Below, one piece after another: positions 8,801-16,734 of a stretch of 20,875 nucleotides of DNA. This DNA is from JBBDMU01 sp040878115. GTDB lineage: Bacteria > Bacteroidota > Rhodothermia > Balneolales > Natronogracilivirgulaceae. The notes beneath the pieces are model-generated. The model saw only the letters and a list, made by a program, of their open reading frames with translations, was not told where the DNA came from and did not search any database. The first letter of the stretch is position 1; each line of letters begins with the position of its first letter. The translations under genes were made by a program, and so were the position numbers. The stretch spans positions 1 through 20,875 of the forward strand of contig JBBDMV010000092.1 in assembly GCA_040878115.1 (NCBI GenBank). The letters are read 5' to 3'.

Positions 8801-8867
8801 ACTTAATACACGACCCCGGACATCATATGTTGCAAAACTGCGAAACCCCAATCCAGACATGGCATAG
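5850..8867 (+). CDS. actB: ActB, MopB-like iron-sulfur subunit of alternative complex III
   Basis: A 1005-aa peripheral subunit. Its N terminus has a twin-arginine motif (SRRNF, about 42-46) and a hydrophobic stretch ending ALAGLASC, which could also serve as a lipobox. Residues of about 60-690 form the molybdopterin-oxidoreductase-like domain, which in known ActB proteins carries no Mo cofactor. Residues from about 760 form a PsrB-like ferredoxin domain. Its Cys clusters are C773/776/779/783, C829/832/837/841, C861/867/871 and C916/919/948/952. The third set has Thr864 where a 4Fe cluster would have Cys, consistent with the single [3Fe-4S] plus three [4Fe-4S] known for the complex. It is fused in one chain, as is usual for ActB, and starts 39 bp after actA. 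Confidence 0.95.
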   Translation: MSNENQRTYWKSLNELAQNEEFVKASEREFPKEASELKDGLSRRNFIQIMGASVALAGLASCRKPVQKILPLRQQPEHMVPGNPLYYATSMPFKDSVYGLIVETREGRPIKIEGNPEHPSTLGSTNVFQQAATLELYDRDRSRHILQGDQQASREEFEAFCAEQFADTDQRIAFISEDSSSPTYLRLKQAVLDRFPNAEWVNHEPFSDENRLLGNEKAFGQKLRTYHHFDQAKVILSLDEDFMQLSDNDVENVKRFSEARRVKSTEDDMNRLYSVESAFTLTGSNADHRLRVKAAQIPLFLNALAARLSESVDGLEAYRNYTNEFSQHAWISVLAEELLNNRGESIVAAGMDHDSDVHATVAAINLALGNAGTTIAYLELPHVEAGDQNQRFAEVTRRLGAGEFQSVVIMGTNPVFTAPSDLNFAEALDAVPVSINLSNHVGETARLCDWHVNKTHFLEAWGDGYSYNGVRSIIQPMIQPLFGALSEVEFLNMVLNGEYTPGYDLVRETWQSFAPQDFEDTWATVLHDGLQEGTSFPAVSVSLANGFTEEAGQVLGQSTPVDEEALELVMKVDSRVYDGRFANNGWLQELPDSITKITWDNVAQISAATARRIGIPDERDFGDLDAHKIRITAGGQTVEIPAWVIPGQADNSITVTYGYGREGFGRVADGVGTDIYPLRTTENLLFHSDVQVERTGEQYAIASTQDHSSMEGRALVREASIEEYRDHPTFAPDMVYIPGEVDEKSISRYTLFDPQDYPENEPQWGMSIDLNTCIGCHACTIACQAENNIPVIGKREVHREREMHWIRVDRYFSGPDEANPQVLHQPVPCMHCELAPCEQVCPVAATTHSDDGLNQMTYNRCIGTRYCANNCPYKVRRFNFFNYTKEYLTTGEDPEVVQMAMNPDVTIRFRGVMEKCTYCVQRIQRGKIETKRETDLKKPADGTVKTACQQACPANAIDFGDLTDTDSQISQIKRNERSYLMLGELNTRPRTSYVAKLRNPNPDMA

Positions 8868-8892
8868 GCCGAGGCGGAGAAATAGTTAGTAG

Positions 8893-10320
8893 ATGAGTCA
8901 AAAATACAAATACAAACCGGAACCTGCTCTCGTAGAGGGAGATCACGACTTCGGCAGTATAACTAAACTTATTAGTGACATCCCCCAGCAAGCAACCCCC
9001 AAGTGGTGGTATATTGCTTTTGGTATATCAAACATGGTGCTGGCTTTGCTTTTAGGCGTAGTTACTTACCTTATTGTACAGGGAACCGGAGTATGGGGCT
9101 TAAATAAAGCAGCCGGATGGGGCTGGGCCATTGTGAATTTTGTCTGGTGGGTCGGTATCGGTCACGCCGGGACATTGATCTCCGCTATTCTATTCCTGTT
9201 CAGGCAGGGTTGGAGAACGGCAATCAACCGTTTTGCGGAAGCGATGACCATTTTTGCCGTTATGTGCGCGGGTATCTTTCCCGCCATCCACGTTGGGCGT
9301 ATATGGGTGGTTTATTGGATGTTCCCTATTCCCAATTCTATGCAATTGTGGCCACAGTTTTTTAGTCCGCTGTTGTGGGATGTTTTTGCAGTGGGAACCT
9401 ACTTCACCGTCTCATTGCTGTTCTGGTATGTTGGCCTGGTACCGGATTTTGCCACGATGCGCGACAAGGTGAAAGGTAAGTGGGCTAAATTTACTTATGG
9501 CCTGTTTTCTTTAGGGTGGACCGGCGGGAACAGGCAGTGGCAAAACTATGAAAAATCATATATGATACTGGCCGGATTGGCCGCTCCTCTGGTACTTTCC
9601 GTACACACTATTGTGTCTTTTGATTTTGCTGTTTCCATAATTCCTGGTTGGCACACCACGATATTTCCTCCTTATTTTGTTGCCGGAGCTGTTTTTTCAG
9701 GCTTTGCCATGGTAATGACCCTTATGCTTATTGCCCGAAAGTTATATGGTCTCCAGGATATCATGACCGTAAATCATATTGAGAAAATGAACATCATTAT
9801 ACTAGTAACCGGCAGTATGGTCGGGTTTGCCTATATAATGGAGTTTTTCATAGCCTGGTATGGAGGTGTAGAATACGAGAAATTCGCTTTCATAAACCGG
9901 GCCACAGGCCCATACGCATGGGCCTATTGGATTATGACCTTGTGCAATGTGATATCTCCCCAGTTTTTTTGGGTCAAGAAATTCAGAAGGAGCGTAGTAA
10001 TGTCCTTTATACTTTCGATCGTTGTAAATATCGGGATGTGGTTTGAACGGTTTGTAATTACGGTAACATCACTTGCCCAGGATTATATTCCCGGTGCCTG
10101 GGCCTATTATACACCCACACTTATTGATGTTTTGACCTTTGTGGGTACTTTTGGGCTGTTTTTTACCTTTTTTCTATTATTTCTTCGTTTTATGCCCATG
10201 GTGGCTATGGCTGAGATTAAAGGTGTTATGCCACAGGCCAATCCCGCTTATTACGAAAATGATAAAATGGCTGATCTTGCAAAAGGCCCCGGTGAACAGC
10301 AAACAGGTAAGGAGCGATAA
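8893..10320 (+). CDS. actC: ActC, NrfD/PsrC-like quinol-binding membrane subunit
   Basis: A 475-aa polytopic protein (about ten membrane segments) of the NrfD/PsrC family, one of two such subunits in alternative complex III. It holds the quinol oxidation site next to the ActB iron-sulfur chain. Visible family features are WVGIGHAGTLISAILFL (86-102, H91), AIHVGR (131-136, H133) and LLWDVFAVGTYF (160-171, D163). A conserved His/Asp pair is implicated in quinol binding in this family, and H133 and D163 are my candidates by position. It begins 25 bp after actB. A purine-rich GGCGGAGAAA lies upstream, somewhat farther than the usual Shine-Dalgarno spacing. The last 30 residues are a soluble tail. 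Confidence 0.94.
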   Translation: MSQKYKYKPEPALVEGDHDFGSITKLISDIPQQATPKWWYIAFGISNMVLALLLGVVTYLIVQGTGVWGLNKAAGWGWAIVNFVWWVGIGHAGTLISAILFLFRQGWRTAINRFAEAMTIFAVMCAGIFPAIHVGRIWVVYWMFPIPNSMQLWPQFFSPLLWDVFAVGTYFTVSLLFWYVGLVPDFATMRDKVKGKWAKFTYGLFSLGWTGGNRQWQNYEKSYMILAGLAAPLVLSVHTIVSFDFAVSIIPGWHTTIFPPYFVAGAVFSGFAMVMTLMLIARKLYGLQDIMTVNHIEKMNIIILVTGSMVGFAYIMEFFIAWYGGVEYEKFAFINRATGPYAWAYWIMTLCNVISPQFFWVKKFRRSVVMSFILSIVVNIGMWFERFVITVTSLAQDYIPGAWAYYTPTLIDVLTFVGTFGLFFTFFLLFLRFMPMVAMAEIKGVMPQANPAYYENDKMADLAKGPGEQQTGKER

Positions 10321-10322
10321 TT

Positions 10323-10862
10323 ATGAGTAAAAAACAAAACATATACGGCCTGCTTGCTGAATACAAGAACCCCGCAGAATTAATGAATGCGGCGAGTAAA
10401 GTAGCCGAAGCGGGTTATCAAAAGTATGACGCGTACAGCCCCTTTCCGATACATGGCATGGACCAGGCGATGAAGCTGAAAGAATCTAAACTTGGCTGGA
10501 TTGTGTTAATTCATGGAATATTTGGGTTATTAGGCGGACTTGGTTTGCAGGTACTTACCCAGAGTGTACTTTATGCACACAATATTGCCGGAAAGCCTTT
10601 TTTGAATTTACCCGCTTTTATTCCCGTCACATTTGAACTAACGGTATTATTATCGGCATTTGGTGCATTTTTCGGGATGTTTTATTTGAACAACCTTCCC
10701 AAGCTGAACAAATCCCTTTTTAATTCAGATAACTTCGCCAAAGCAACTGATGACGGCTTCTTTATCTGTATAGAATCCGAAGACGATCTTTTTTCAGAAG
10801 GCGAAACAGAGAAGCTGCTGCTTGATGCCGGCGCTTTAAATATTGAGAAAATTGAACCATAA
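10323..10862 (+). CDS. actD: ActD, DUF3341 subunit of alternative complex III
   Basis: A 179-aa DUF3341 protein with a soluble N-terminal domain that opens IYGLLAEYKNPAELMNAASK, two membrane segments (about 57-77 and 99-121) and a cytoplasmic C-terminal ferredoxin-like part (about 135-179). ActD is a structural subunit of alternative complex III without cofactors. The PFPIHGMD segment (41-47) before the first membrane span is a family hallmark. Only two bases separate it from the actC stop codon, so translational coupling is likely. Confidence 0.93.
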   Translation: MSKKQNIYGLLAEYKNPAELMNAASKVAEAGYQKYDAYSPFPIHGMDQAMKLKESKLGWIVLIHGIFGLLGGLGLQVLTQSVLYAHNIAGKPFLNLPAFIPVTFELTVLLSAFGAFFGMFYLNNLPKLNKSLFNSDNFAKATDDGFFICIESEDDLFSEGETEKLLLDAGALNIEKIEP

Positions 10863-10869
10863 TTGAGGC

Positions 10870-11487
10870 ATGTTTGTGAGATATAACAGTAAGCTTATTT
10901 TATTTGTAATGGCCGGTGCTTTTTTAGGTGCCTGCCAGGGACAACCTTTTGAAGAGCCTCCAATTACGATTCAGAGCAACATGTATTGGCAGGAAAAATT
11001 TGAAGTACAGGAACCAAACCCTTTCTTTGCTGACCATCGTTCGGACCGCCGGCCTCCGGAAGGAACCATAGCCCGTGGTCATCTTGAAACAGATACGGAA
11101 TATTACCATGGTGTTGATGAAGATGGAAATTTCGTTGAAGATAACCCCGTAGAATTATCCCGTGCATTTCTTGAAAGAGGGAAAGAACAGTTTGAAATAT
11201 ACTGCACACCTTGTCACGGAAGCTTAGGAGACGGAGGAGTTGTTCAGGACTTTGGCATGGCACCTATGTCATTACAATCTGAAGTGGTCAGAGATGCCTA
11301 TACTGACGGACAAATATATAGTGCAATACGAAACGGTGTCCGTACAATGCCGGACTACCGTTACCAAACTTCAGTTGAAGACCGGTGGGCTATTGTAGCC
11401 TACGTTCGTGCACTACAAAGAAGTCAGCATGCTACAGAAGATGATTTGAGAAGTTTGGACATAGATATTACTGAAATAACAGAATAG
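10870..11487 (+). CDS. actE: ActE, monoheme cytochrome c lipoprotein of alternative complex III
   Basis: A 205-aa lipoprotein with signal sequence and lipobox LGAC (Cys22 as the acylated residue), so it is anchored in the membrane facing the periplasm. One heme c site is present, CTPCH (112-116), followed by the typical GSLGDGG. The axial Met is probably M160 in RTMPDY. In the known complex ActE is the monoheme subunit and a candidate exit point for electrons to the oxidase. It starts 7 bp after actD, at an ATG that precedes the signal peptide directly. The C terminus is acidic, with no other domain. Confidence 0.94.
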   Translation: MFVRYNSKLILFVMAGAFLGACQGQPFEEPPITIQSNMYWQEKFEVQEPNPFFADHRSDRRPPEGTIARGHLETDTEYYHGVDEDGNFVEDNPVELSRAFLERGKEQFEIYCTPCHGSLGDGGVVQDFGMAPMSLQSEVVRDAYTDGQIYSAIRNGVRTMPDYRYQTSVEDRWAIVAYVRALQRSQHATEDDLRSLDIDITEITE

Positions 11488-11532
11488 ATTCTTTATAGCA
11501 AAACTGATAGCTCATAAAACCATTATCAATTA

Positions 11533-11556
11533 ACCGGCCTATGACCGGTCGTTTTT
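11533..11556 (+). terminator. Possible attenuator hairpin between actE and actF
   Basis: ACCGG (11533-11537) and CCGGT (11545-11549) form a short stem with a 7-base loop, followed by CGTTTTT. This lies in the 82-bp actE-actF spacer, the widest in the operon. It resembles a weak intrinsic terminator that could lower expression of the downstream genes without stopping it. The stem is only 5 bp, so it may equally be an RNA-processing site or chance. Confidence 0.35.
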
Positions 11557-11569
11557 ATACCAAACAAAT

Positions 11570-12751
11570 ATGCAGCAGACTACACTCACAGACGATCTTA
11601 AATTACCAGAAACATCTAATATCAAAAAGCCACTTTTTGTTGTGGGTGTAATCGGTTTGCTTATTAGTGCTATTGGTTTATTTACTGACACTCAGCAATT
11701 CTTTTTTTCGTATTTGGTGAGTTTTACATTTGTAGCCAGTATATCGCTTGGGGCTTTATTTTTGGTGATGCTTTTATTTGTTACCCGTTCAAACTGGAGT
11801 GTTGTTTTTCGCAGGATCCCTGAAACTATTTCCCGAAATCTATACCTGCTACCCATTCTGTTTATCCCGATTTTGTTTGGTATGGAGTACCTGTATGAGT
11901 GGCTTGACCCTCAAATGATCGCCGAGGATGAGCTAACCCAGCATAAGGGTCCCTATCTGAATACGACGTTTTTTATCATTAGGAATGCCTTCTACTTTTC
12001 TGTCTGGGGATTTTTAGGGTACAAGATATACAAAAACTCAACAGAGATGGATGAGTCTGGCGATTGGGATATCGACGTCAAGCAACGCAAGCTCAGTGCA
12101 CCTGGTTTGTTATTATTTGCCTTCACCGTTGCTTTTGCTTCGTTCGACTGGTTGATGTCTTTAGATTGGCACTGGTTCTCAACAATGTTTGGGGTTTACT
12201 TCTTTGCTATGAGCTTCCAGGCTATATTGGCAGTGGTTATTTTACTCTGTTTGTACCTGCATCGGAAGGGATTATTATTGAATACGATCAAAAGCGTGCA
12301 TATTAATGATCTTGGTTTACTGTTGTTTGGTTTCACCGTATTTTATGCATACATCGCATTCAGCCAGTTCTTCTTGATTTATTATGCGAATATCCCGGAA
12401 GAGACCATGTGGTATTACTATCGTCTTCAGGGTACCTGGTCGTTCTTCACTTACTTATTTTTGATTGGCCGTTTTATGGTCCCGTTTATTTTATTGCTGA
12501 GTAAAAGGGCAAAAACAAACCCAACGTTGCTGACAGTTATATCCGTTGGCTTGATTGTGCTGCATTTTTTTGAACTCCATTGGATCGCATTGCCTGTTTT
12601 GCATGATAATTTTAGTTTTCACTGGCTCGATGTTACAACCATAATCGGACTAACCTGTATCGCTCTGGGATTATTTTTCCGTCAATTTGGTAAAAAAAGC
12701 ATGGTTCCTAAAAATGACCCACTGGTCCTGGAGTCTTTAAACAAACATTAA
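11570..12751 (+). CDS. actF: ActF, second NrfD-like membrane subunit of alternative complex III
   Basis: A 393-aa polytopic membrane protein with about ten hydrophobic segments from residue 20 to 380. It is the ActF paralogue of ActC, an NrfD-like subunit of alternative complex III without an adjacent iron-sulfur chain, proposed to take part in proton handling. Family-like stretches are FASFDWLMSLDWHWFSTMFGVYFF (about 185-208), the AYIAFSQFFLIYYANIPEE segment (about 262-280) and ELHWIALPVLH (about 337-347). The start is at an ATG followed by a polar N terminus. It completes the actABCDEF set and precedes the oxidase genes. Confidence 0.92.
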   Translation: MQQTTLTDDLKLPETSNIKKPLFVVGVIGLLISAIGLFTDTQQFFFSYLVSFTFVASISLGALFLVMLLFVTRSNWSVVFRRIPETISRNLYLLPILFIPILFGMEYLYEWLDPQMIAEDELTQHKGPYLNTTFFIIRNAFYFSVWGFLGYKIYKNSTEMDESGDWDIDVKQRKLSAPGLLLFAFTVAFASFDWLMSLDWHWFSTMFGVYFFAMSFQAILAVVILLCLYLHRKGLLLNTIKSVHINDLGLLLFGFTVFYAYIAFSQFFLIYYANIPEETMWYYYRLQGTWSFFTYLFLIGRFMVPFILLLSKRAKTNPTLLTVISVGLIVLHFFELHWIALPVLHDNFSFHWLDVTTIIGLTCIALGLFFRQFGKKSMVPKNDPLVLESLNKH

Positions 12752-12789
12752 AAAATAGGCGTTTACCGTTTTTATTAATAAATTACACC

Positions 12790-13137
12790 ATGGCTCAGGA
12801 AAAAAACAAACCGACAGGAAAATTTACGGCATTTGACGAGGCGGTCTCTTACGGGGCCATGTATGATAAACTCAATATAAAAAACATTGTTTTTTGGACT
12901 GTATTGGGTATATCTGTGCTATTAATTGTCGTTATGGGCGTAATTTCTCTTTACAAATATAATAAGTTTCGTTTTCAGGAATCTGCATCGATTGAAAGTG
13001 AATTTCCTAATTATCAACGTATGCGAGTTGCAGAGGACGTACAGCTAAATACCTATGGTGTAGTAGATGAGGAATCCGGTATTTATCATATTCCGGTAGA
13101 TAGTGCAATGACTTTGATTATAAATGATAATGAGTAG
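12790..13137 (+). CDS. Small one-TM protein between actF and sco
   Basis: A 115-aa protein with a soluble N terminus of about 30 residues, one membrane segment (about 33-54) and a periplasmic tail of about 60 residues. The tail ends in QLNTYGVVDEESGIYHIPVDSAM, reminiscent of an LNxYGWVDxxxGxxRIPIDxAM motif I recall from short proteins next to Sco/cox genes in several phyla. That resemblance is from memory, not a search. No metal- or heme-binding motif is visible. Its place between complex III and Sco/Cox genes suggests an oxidase assembly factor or an accessory subunit linking the complexes. The 3' end overlaps the next gene by 14 bp. Confidence 0.85.
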   Translation: MAQEKNKPTGKFTAFDEAVSYGAMYDKLNIKNIVFWTVLGISVLLIVVMGVISLYKYNKFRFQESASIESEFPNYQRMRVAEDVQLNTYGVVDEESGIYHIPVDSAMTLIINDNE

Positions 13138-13996
13138 TAAATATATCATGGATAAAGAAGGTTTATATTTTCCCAGGCGATTATTTACCATGTTATTTAT
13201 GGTATTAATAATTTTTGTTAGTTTTGCCTCTAGCTACGCTCAAAAGAACCAAACACCGGAAGAATTGGAAGGCGTTGGTATAACCGAGAAACTTGGCGAC
13301 ACTATTTCCCATGATATTCTAGTGATCAATGAAAAAGGGGAAGAAGTACCTATTTCAAATTATTTAAACAATGGCCGTCCTGTAATATTAAGCCTTGTGT
13401 ACTATGAATGCCCCATGTTATGCAATTTATTATTGAATGGGTTAAAACAAGGCGTAAGCGAATTAAGCTGGACACCCGGCAATGAATACGATATACTCAG
13501 CGTAAGCATATCGCCGGAAGAGACACATGAACTTGCAGCTACGAAAAAAGAAAATTACTTAAAAGAACTGGATAGGCCTGGTGCTGAAACAGGCTGGCAT
13601 TTTATGACCGCACGGGAAAGCCAAGTACAAAAAATCGCCGAAGAAGTCGGTTTTGGGTATGCTTTTGATGAAGAAACCGGGGAATACATGCATAGTGCGA
13701 CTCTTATTTTTCTCTCAGAAGAAGGTACTATTTCCCGGTATTTAGGTGGAATCGATTATCCTGAACTAACACTAAGAAATGCATTATACGATGCGGCTGA
13801 CGGAAAAATAGGATCAACAATTGATCGTATGGTGCTTTCTTGTTTTAGGTATGACCCTGACAAAGATTCCTATGTACCCTTTGCTCAAAATATTATGAAA
13901 CTTGGGGGTCTGGGTACCATCCTCTTATTGGGAATATTCCTGGGAATATTTTGGGTCAGAGAAAAAAAATATAATAAATCTAAACTTGATACTTAG
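13124..13996 (+). CDS. sco: SCO1/SenC copper chaperone
   Basis: A 290-aa thioredoxin-fold SCO/SenC protein that delivers copper to the CuA site of CoxB in the periplasm. Copper-binding residues are CPMLC (C96 and C100) and His190 in YMHSATLIF. An N-terminal hydrophobic signal (about 19-39, ending SSYAQ) precedes the domain. A second membrane segment lies near the C terminus (about 264-282), giving a tail anchor. Three ATGs compete: 13124, 13130 and 13148. The first two overlap the preceding gene, which suggests coupled translation. Residue numbers use 13124. Directly upstream of coxB. Confidence 0.93.
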   Translation: MIMSSKYIMDKEGLYFPRRLFTMLFMVLIIFVSFASSYAQKNQTPEELEGVGITEKLGDTISHDILVINEKGEEVPISNYLNNGRPVILSLVYYECPMLCNLLLNGLKQGVSELSWTPGNEYDILSVSISPEETHELAATKKENYLKELDRPGAETGWHFMTARESQVQKIAEEVGFGYAFDEETGEYMHSATLIFLSEEGTISRYLGGIDYPELTLRNALYDAADGKIGSTIDRMVLSCFRYDPDKDSYVPFAQNIMKLGGLGTILLLGIFLGIFWVREKKYNKSKLDT

Positions 13997-14011
13997 TTCT
14001 GAATAATATTC

Positions 14012-14953
14012 ATGGAGACATTTTCTGAAATATTTTTGCCTCAAAGGGGGTCAACCGGTGCTGCTGATGTTGATACGTTGTTTCACTTCATCCACATTAC
14101 AGGTTTTATTCTTTTGGCAGGTATTACCATCGCGATCATTTACTTCTGTATCAAGTATAGGCGAAAAAGTGATGATGAGGTGACACCCATTATCACACAT
14201 AACGCCAACCTTGAAATTACCTGGTCGGTAATTCCTCTTATCCTTATTTTAATTGTCTTTAGCTGGGGTTTCAGAGCTTACTTGACCTTATATACTCCAC
14301 CAAGCGATGCTTTTGAAATTAATGTAACAGCTAGGTCCTGGTCATGGGAATTTATTTATCCAGAAGGCGGGTCTTCTATAGGTGAACTATATGTGCCAGC
14401 CAATAGACCGGTTAAACTTATAATGAGATCAGAAGATGTAATCCATTCTTTTGCAGTACCGGATTATCGTGTTAAAATGGATGTGATCCCAAACCGGTAC
14501 ACTACATTGTGGTTTGAAGCAAATGAGCCTGGAACATCGCAAGTGTTCTGTACGGAATACTGTGGAACCGGACACTCTGCCATGTTAGCCGAGGTAATTG
14601 CTCTCGACGAGGAAGAATGGGAAGAATGGCTTGAAACAGGACTTGAAGTAGATGAGGATATGCCCCTGGCCGAATTAGGAGAGCAAACCTATACCGGGGC
14701 AAGTTGTAATGCTTGCCATAGCGTTGATGGGACCCCAGCGACAGGGCCAACTTTTCAGGGCCTATACGGTACTGAACGCGAGTTTGAGGATGGAACAACA
14801 GCTACAGCGGATGAAAATTACCTTCGTGAATCTATTTTAGAACCACAGGCACGAATAACAGCAGGGTATCCTCCTGTTATGCCAACTTTAGCAGGTAGTT
14901 TGAGTGAAAGGGAAATTGAAGGATTAATCGAATATATCAAGGAATTAGAATAA
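14012..14953 (+). CDS. coxB: CoxB, cytochrome c oxidase subunit II with fused cytochrome c (caa3 type)
   Basis: A 313-aa oxidase subunit II with two membrane helices (about 27-47 and 70-92), a CuA cupredoxin domain and a C-terminal cytochrome c domain. CuA ligands are H145, C180, E182 (backbone), C184, H188 and M191 in the CTEYCGTGHSAM motif. The heme c site is CNACH (232-236), with M290 of PPVMPT the likely distal ligand. The fused heme makes this a caa3-type enzyme, so no soluble cytochrome c is needed as electron donor. The heme can accept electrons from ActE or ActA. It begins 15 bp after sco and ends one base before coxA. Confidence 0.96.
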   Translation: METFSEIFLPQRGSTGAADVDTLFHFIHITGFILLAGITIAIIYFCIKYRRKSDDEVTPIITHNANLEITWSVIPLILILIVFSWGFRAYLTLYTPPSDAFEINVTARSWSWEFIYPEGGSSIGELYVPANRPVKLIMRSEDVIHSFAVPDYRVKMDVIPNRYTTLWFEANEPGTSQVFCTEYCGTGHSAMLAEVIALDEEEWEEWLETGLEVDEDMPLAELGEQTYTGASCNACHSVDGTPATGPTFQGLYGTEREFEDGTTATADENYLRESILEPQARITAGYPPVMPTLAGSLSEREIEGLIEYIKELE

Positions 14954-14954
14954 T

Positions 14955-16697
14955 ATGGCCAACGAAGCATCTACAAAGGTTAAGATCCGTGAGTTTCCAA
15001 TCGAGGAGAATCCACCAAAAAATTACCTAAACTGGGAAAAAGGGATTAAATCATGGATTTTTACCAAAGATCATAAACGTATAGGGATAATGTACCTTGG
15101 GGCCATTACTACATTTTTCTTTGTAGGTGGCATGCTGGCTATTCTTTTGCGCCTTGAATTATGGGAACCTGCACAAACTTTTATGTCAGCAGATACCTAT
15201 AATCACATATTTACGATGCATGGGATTATCATGGTATTCCTGTTCATTATACCATCGATACCTGCAGCTCTTGGAAACTTCTTTCTGCCGATGATGATCG
15301 GGGCAAAAGATGTTGCCTTTCCACGGCTGAACCTTCTTAGTCTGTGGATTTATGCGTTTGGCGCTCTTTTTGCTCTCTATTCGGTTGCCTATGGAGGAGT
15401 AGATACCGGGTGGACTTTCTATACCCCTTACAGTACCGAAACAACAAGTGCCGTAATATCGATGACCTTAGGAGCTTTTATTATCGGCTTCTCATCCATA
15501 TTAACGGGCCTGAACTTTATTGTTACCCTGCATAAGATGCGATCACCCGGGCTTACCTGGGGGCGTTTACCGTTGTTTTGTTGGGCAATGTATGCAACAG
15601 CTATCATTCAGGTATTAGCTACACCTGTACTTGCCATTACTTTGCTGCTTCTCATTATGGAAAGGTTGCTTGGCATTGGTATCTTTGACCCGGCACTAGG
15701 CGGTGACCCCGTGTTATACCAACACTTTTTTTGGTTCTATTCACATCCCGCAGTTTACATTATGATCGTACCAGCATTCGGGGTGATCTCTGAACTGATT
15801 GCAACGTTTTCTAAAAAAACAATATTCGGTTACTGGGCCATTGCACTTTCCAGTTTGGCCATTGCTTTTCTTGGATTCCTGGTATGGGGACACCATATGT
15901 TCGTATCCGGCCAGTCGGAATTGTCTGCCGTTGTTTTTTCATTTCTCACCTTCTTAATTGGGATCCCGACCGGTATCAAGATTTTCAATTGGGTAGCCAC
16001 TCTGTACCGTGGTTCCATAAGTTTAAAAGCTCCCATGTTATATGCATTGGCTTTTTTATTTCAATTTACGATTGGTGGTATAACGGGAATTATGGTTGGC
16101 GCCTTATCTGTTGACGTGCACTTGCATGATACGTACTATATTGTCGCTCACTTTCATTACGTGATGATGGGCGGTACCGTATTTGCTTTCCTTGGAGGTC
16201 TCCATTATTGGTGGCCCAAAATGTTCGGTAAGATGTATAATGAATATTGGGCCAAGATAGCAAGTGGGGTTCTATTTTTAGGATTTAATATGACGTTCCT
16301 GCCTCAATTCCTATTGGGAAGTCAGGGCATGCCGCGAAGATATTTTAATTACCTGGAACCTTTTCAGGGTTTGCATCAATTCTCAACAGTTGGTTCCTGG
16401 GTACTGTTGGTAGGCTTTTTGATAGTAGCCATATATCTTCTTCATTCTCTGTTACGTGGAGCGAAAGCCCCATCCAACCCCTGGGGTGCAAGGACCATGG
16501 ACTGGATGACCCCGTCGCCGCCAACTCACCATAACTTTGATTACAGCCCTGTATTTAAGCACGGTGCTTATGATTTTCATGAACCTATCAGTGAGTTCAC
16601 CTACGGTATCGAAGGTTCCGACGAGGGCCTGCATAAGGATCATGGTGAAACTGATGAAGTAGACGTTAAGCAGGGACCCGAAGTAAACGATAAATGA
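14955..16697 (+). CDS. coxA: CoxA, heme-copper oxidase subunit I (A2 type)
   Basis: A 580-aa catalytic subunit with about twelve membrane helices. Heme and copper ligands are H89 (heme a, in TMHG), H264 (CuB, in YSHPAVY), H313/H314 (CuB, in WGHHMF), H399 (heme a3) and H401 (heme a) in AHFHY. Y268 is placed to form the His-Tyr crosslink. The helix VI motif is YSHPxVY rather than GHPEVY, so the D-channel Glu of A1 enzymes is absent and the enzyme is A2-type. K342 with T339 (PTGIK) marks the K-channel. The first 35 residues and the acidic, His-rich C terminus (from about 520) are soluble extensions. One base separates it from coxB. Confidence 0.97.
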   Translation: MANEASTKVKIREFPIEENPPKNYLNWEKGIKSWIFTKDHKRIGIMYLGAITTFFFVGGMLAILLRLELWEPAQTFMSADTYNHIFTMHGIIMVFLFIIPSIPAALGNFFLPMMIGAKDVAFPRLNLLSLWIYAFGALFALYSVAYGGVDTGWTFYTPYSTETTSAVISMTLGAFIIGFSSILTGLNFIVTLHKMRSPGLTWGRLPLFCWAMYATAIIQVLATPVLAITLLLLIMERLLGIGIFDPALGGDPVLYQHFFWFYSHPAVYIMIVPAFGVISELIATFSKKTIFGYWAIALSSLAIAFLGFLVWGHHMFVSGQSELSAVVFSFLTFLIGIPTGIKIFNWVATLYRGSISLKAPMLYALAFLFQFTIGGITGIMVGALSVDVHLHDTYYIVAHFHYVMMGGTVFAFLGGLHYWWPKMFGKMYNEYWAKIASGVLFLGFNMTFLPQFLLGSQGMPRRYFNYLEPFQGLHQFSTVGSWVLLVGFLIVAIYLLHSLLRGAKAPSNPWGARTMDWMTPSPPTHHNFDYSPVFKHGAYDFHEPISEFTYGIEGSDEGLHKDHGETDEVDVKQGPEVNDK

Positions 16698-16734
16698 CCA
16701 ACCATAATCGCTAATATTTTAACATAATTATCTG

